A DNA stretch of 6,448 nt from Pseudomonadota bacterium (GTDB lineage Bacteria; Pseudomonadota; Alphaproteobacteria; Rhodospirillales; Casp-alpha2): positions 1-6,448 of the forward strand of contig JAQBZY010000083.1 of the NCBI GenBank assembly GCA_027620395.1, given 5' to 3'. The notes under the pieces were generated by a model. The model did no database searches, was not told the DNA's origin, and saw nothing but the letters and a program-made list of their open reading frames with translations. This document shows positions 6,089 to 6,448 of the stretch, piece by piece. Position 1 is the first letter of the stretch. The number at the start of each line of letters is the position of its first letter. A program made the translations under genes and the position numbers.

Positions 6089-6448
6089 TCAGATGCGCGG
6101 CGGCGTTTCGGTCAGTGCGGCCTTGATCAGCCCGAAAAAGACTCGCGGGGCCGCGTCGCCCTCGAAACGCCAGCCGAGGTGCCCGCCGCAGCCCCGGCAG
6201 AGCGCGAAATTCCAGGAGAAGCCTGGAAACCAGGTATGCTCGGCGGTCGGTTGGCCGGTCTCGGCGGCGCCCGGCGCCTCCCGGAATAGACGGATTCTGA
6301 ACAATCGCCCGGCCGGATTGATGAAGACCCGCTCAAAGCCACCGAAATCGAAGGCCCAGCGGGTCCGCGTCACGGCATGGCCGCAGGCGGCGCAAAAGAC
6401 TCGGTCGTCGAGTTCGTCCTCGGTCTCGATCTGGGCGTCGGGGGCGAG
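6089..6448 (-). CDS. CULT-domain protein (cereblon thalidomide-binding-domain homologue), 5' end beyond right edge
   Basis: The frame is open from base 6448 to the TGA at 6091-6089, giving 119 visible residues; the start lies outside the window. A GTG at 6373 is in frame but would remove the first zinc pair, so it is not the start. Numbering from the first visible residue: CAAC (C19, C22), VFINPAG (41-47), EHTWFPGFSW (70-79), CRGC (C84, C87) and HLGWRF (90-95), then a RVFFGLIKAAL helix. These match the CULT fold: four zinc cysteines, and a cage formed by W73, W79 and W93 plus F95, equivalent to human cereblon W380, W386, W400 and F402, with H71 at the place of H378. Trp spacings are 6 and 14, as in human. 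Single-domain bacterial members such as MsCI4 of Magnetospirillum are known to bind uridine and thalidomide-type ligands in vitro. The cellular role of bacterial members is not established. It lies 83 bases upstream of the SelW-like gene. Confidence 0.93.
   Translation of the reverse strand, partial: LAPDAQIETEDELDDRVFCAACGHAVTRTRWAFDFGGFERVFINPAGRLFRIRLFREAPGAAETGQPTAEHTWFPGFSWNFALCRGCGGHLGWRFEGDAAPRVFFGLIKAALTETPPRI

Overview
This is a GC-rich window in which every supportable gene lies on the minus strand, so the biological order runs from high to low coordinates. The gene families and base composition suggest a proteobacterium, most likely an alphaproteobacterium of the Rhodospirillales type. 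That is inference, since the window holds no rRNA or other marker gene.

Layout from the right edge leftwards: (1) the C-terminal part of a small CULT-domain protein, the bacterial relative of the thalidomide-binding domain of cereblon, whose start lies beyond base 6448; (2) a 93-residue SelT/SelW/SelH (Rdx) family thioredoxin-like protein with a CxxC in place of CxxU; (3) 13 bases on, a P2-type cation-transporting (Ca2+-like) ATPase of about 870-890 residues; (4) a 63-base gap, then an amidohydrolase of the D-aminoacylase / N-acyl-D-amino-acid deacylase family, interrupted by one in-frame TAG; (5) 26 bases on, a 297-residue NAD(P)-dependent 6-phosphogluconate-dehydrogenase-like oxidoreductase with a DUF1932-type C-terminus; (6) 21 bases on, the N-terminal part of a TauE/SafE-type membrane exporter that runs off the left edge. 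No stretch above 300 bases lacks a gene. I see no RNA gene, mobile element or CRISPR array.

Two groups are plausible from spacing. The right group is CULT, SelW-like and ATPase, a set of metal- and redox-related proteins. The left group (amidohydrolase, dehydrogenase, TauE/SafE exporter) looks like a small catabolic operon in which an N-acyl or cyclic amide is hydrolysed, a hydroxy acid is oxidised and an anion is exported; no substrate can be read from the sequence.

Three things deserve attention. The CULT fragment keeps the complete tri-tryptophan ligand cage and all four zinc cysteines at the same spacing as human cereblon, apart from three residues fewer between the two CxxC pairs. The amidohydrolase carries a single amber codon with no other damage, which separates its N-terminal metal ligands from its catalytic aspartate. 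The ATPase lacks a convincing start in its own frame, but an ATG 13 bases after the SelW-like stop would join it if a run of six C were seven. Two one-base lesions in otherwise intact genes point either to sequence error or to recent decay or recoding.
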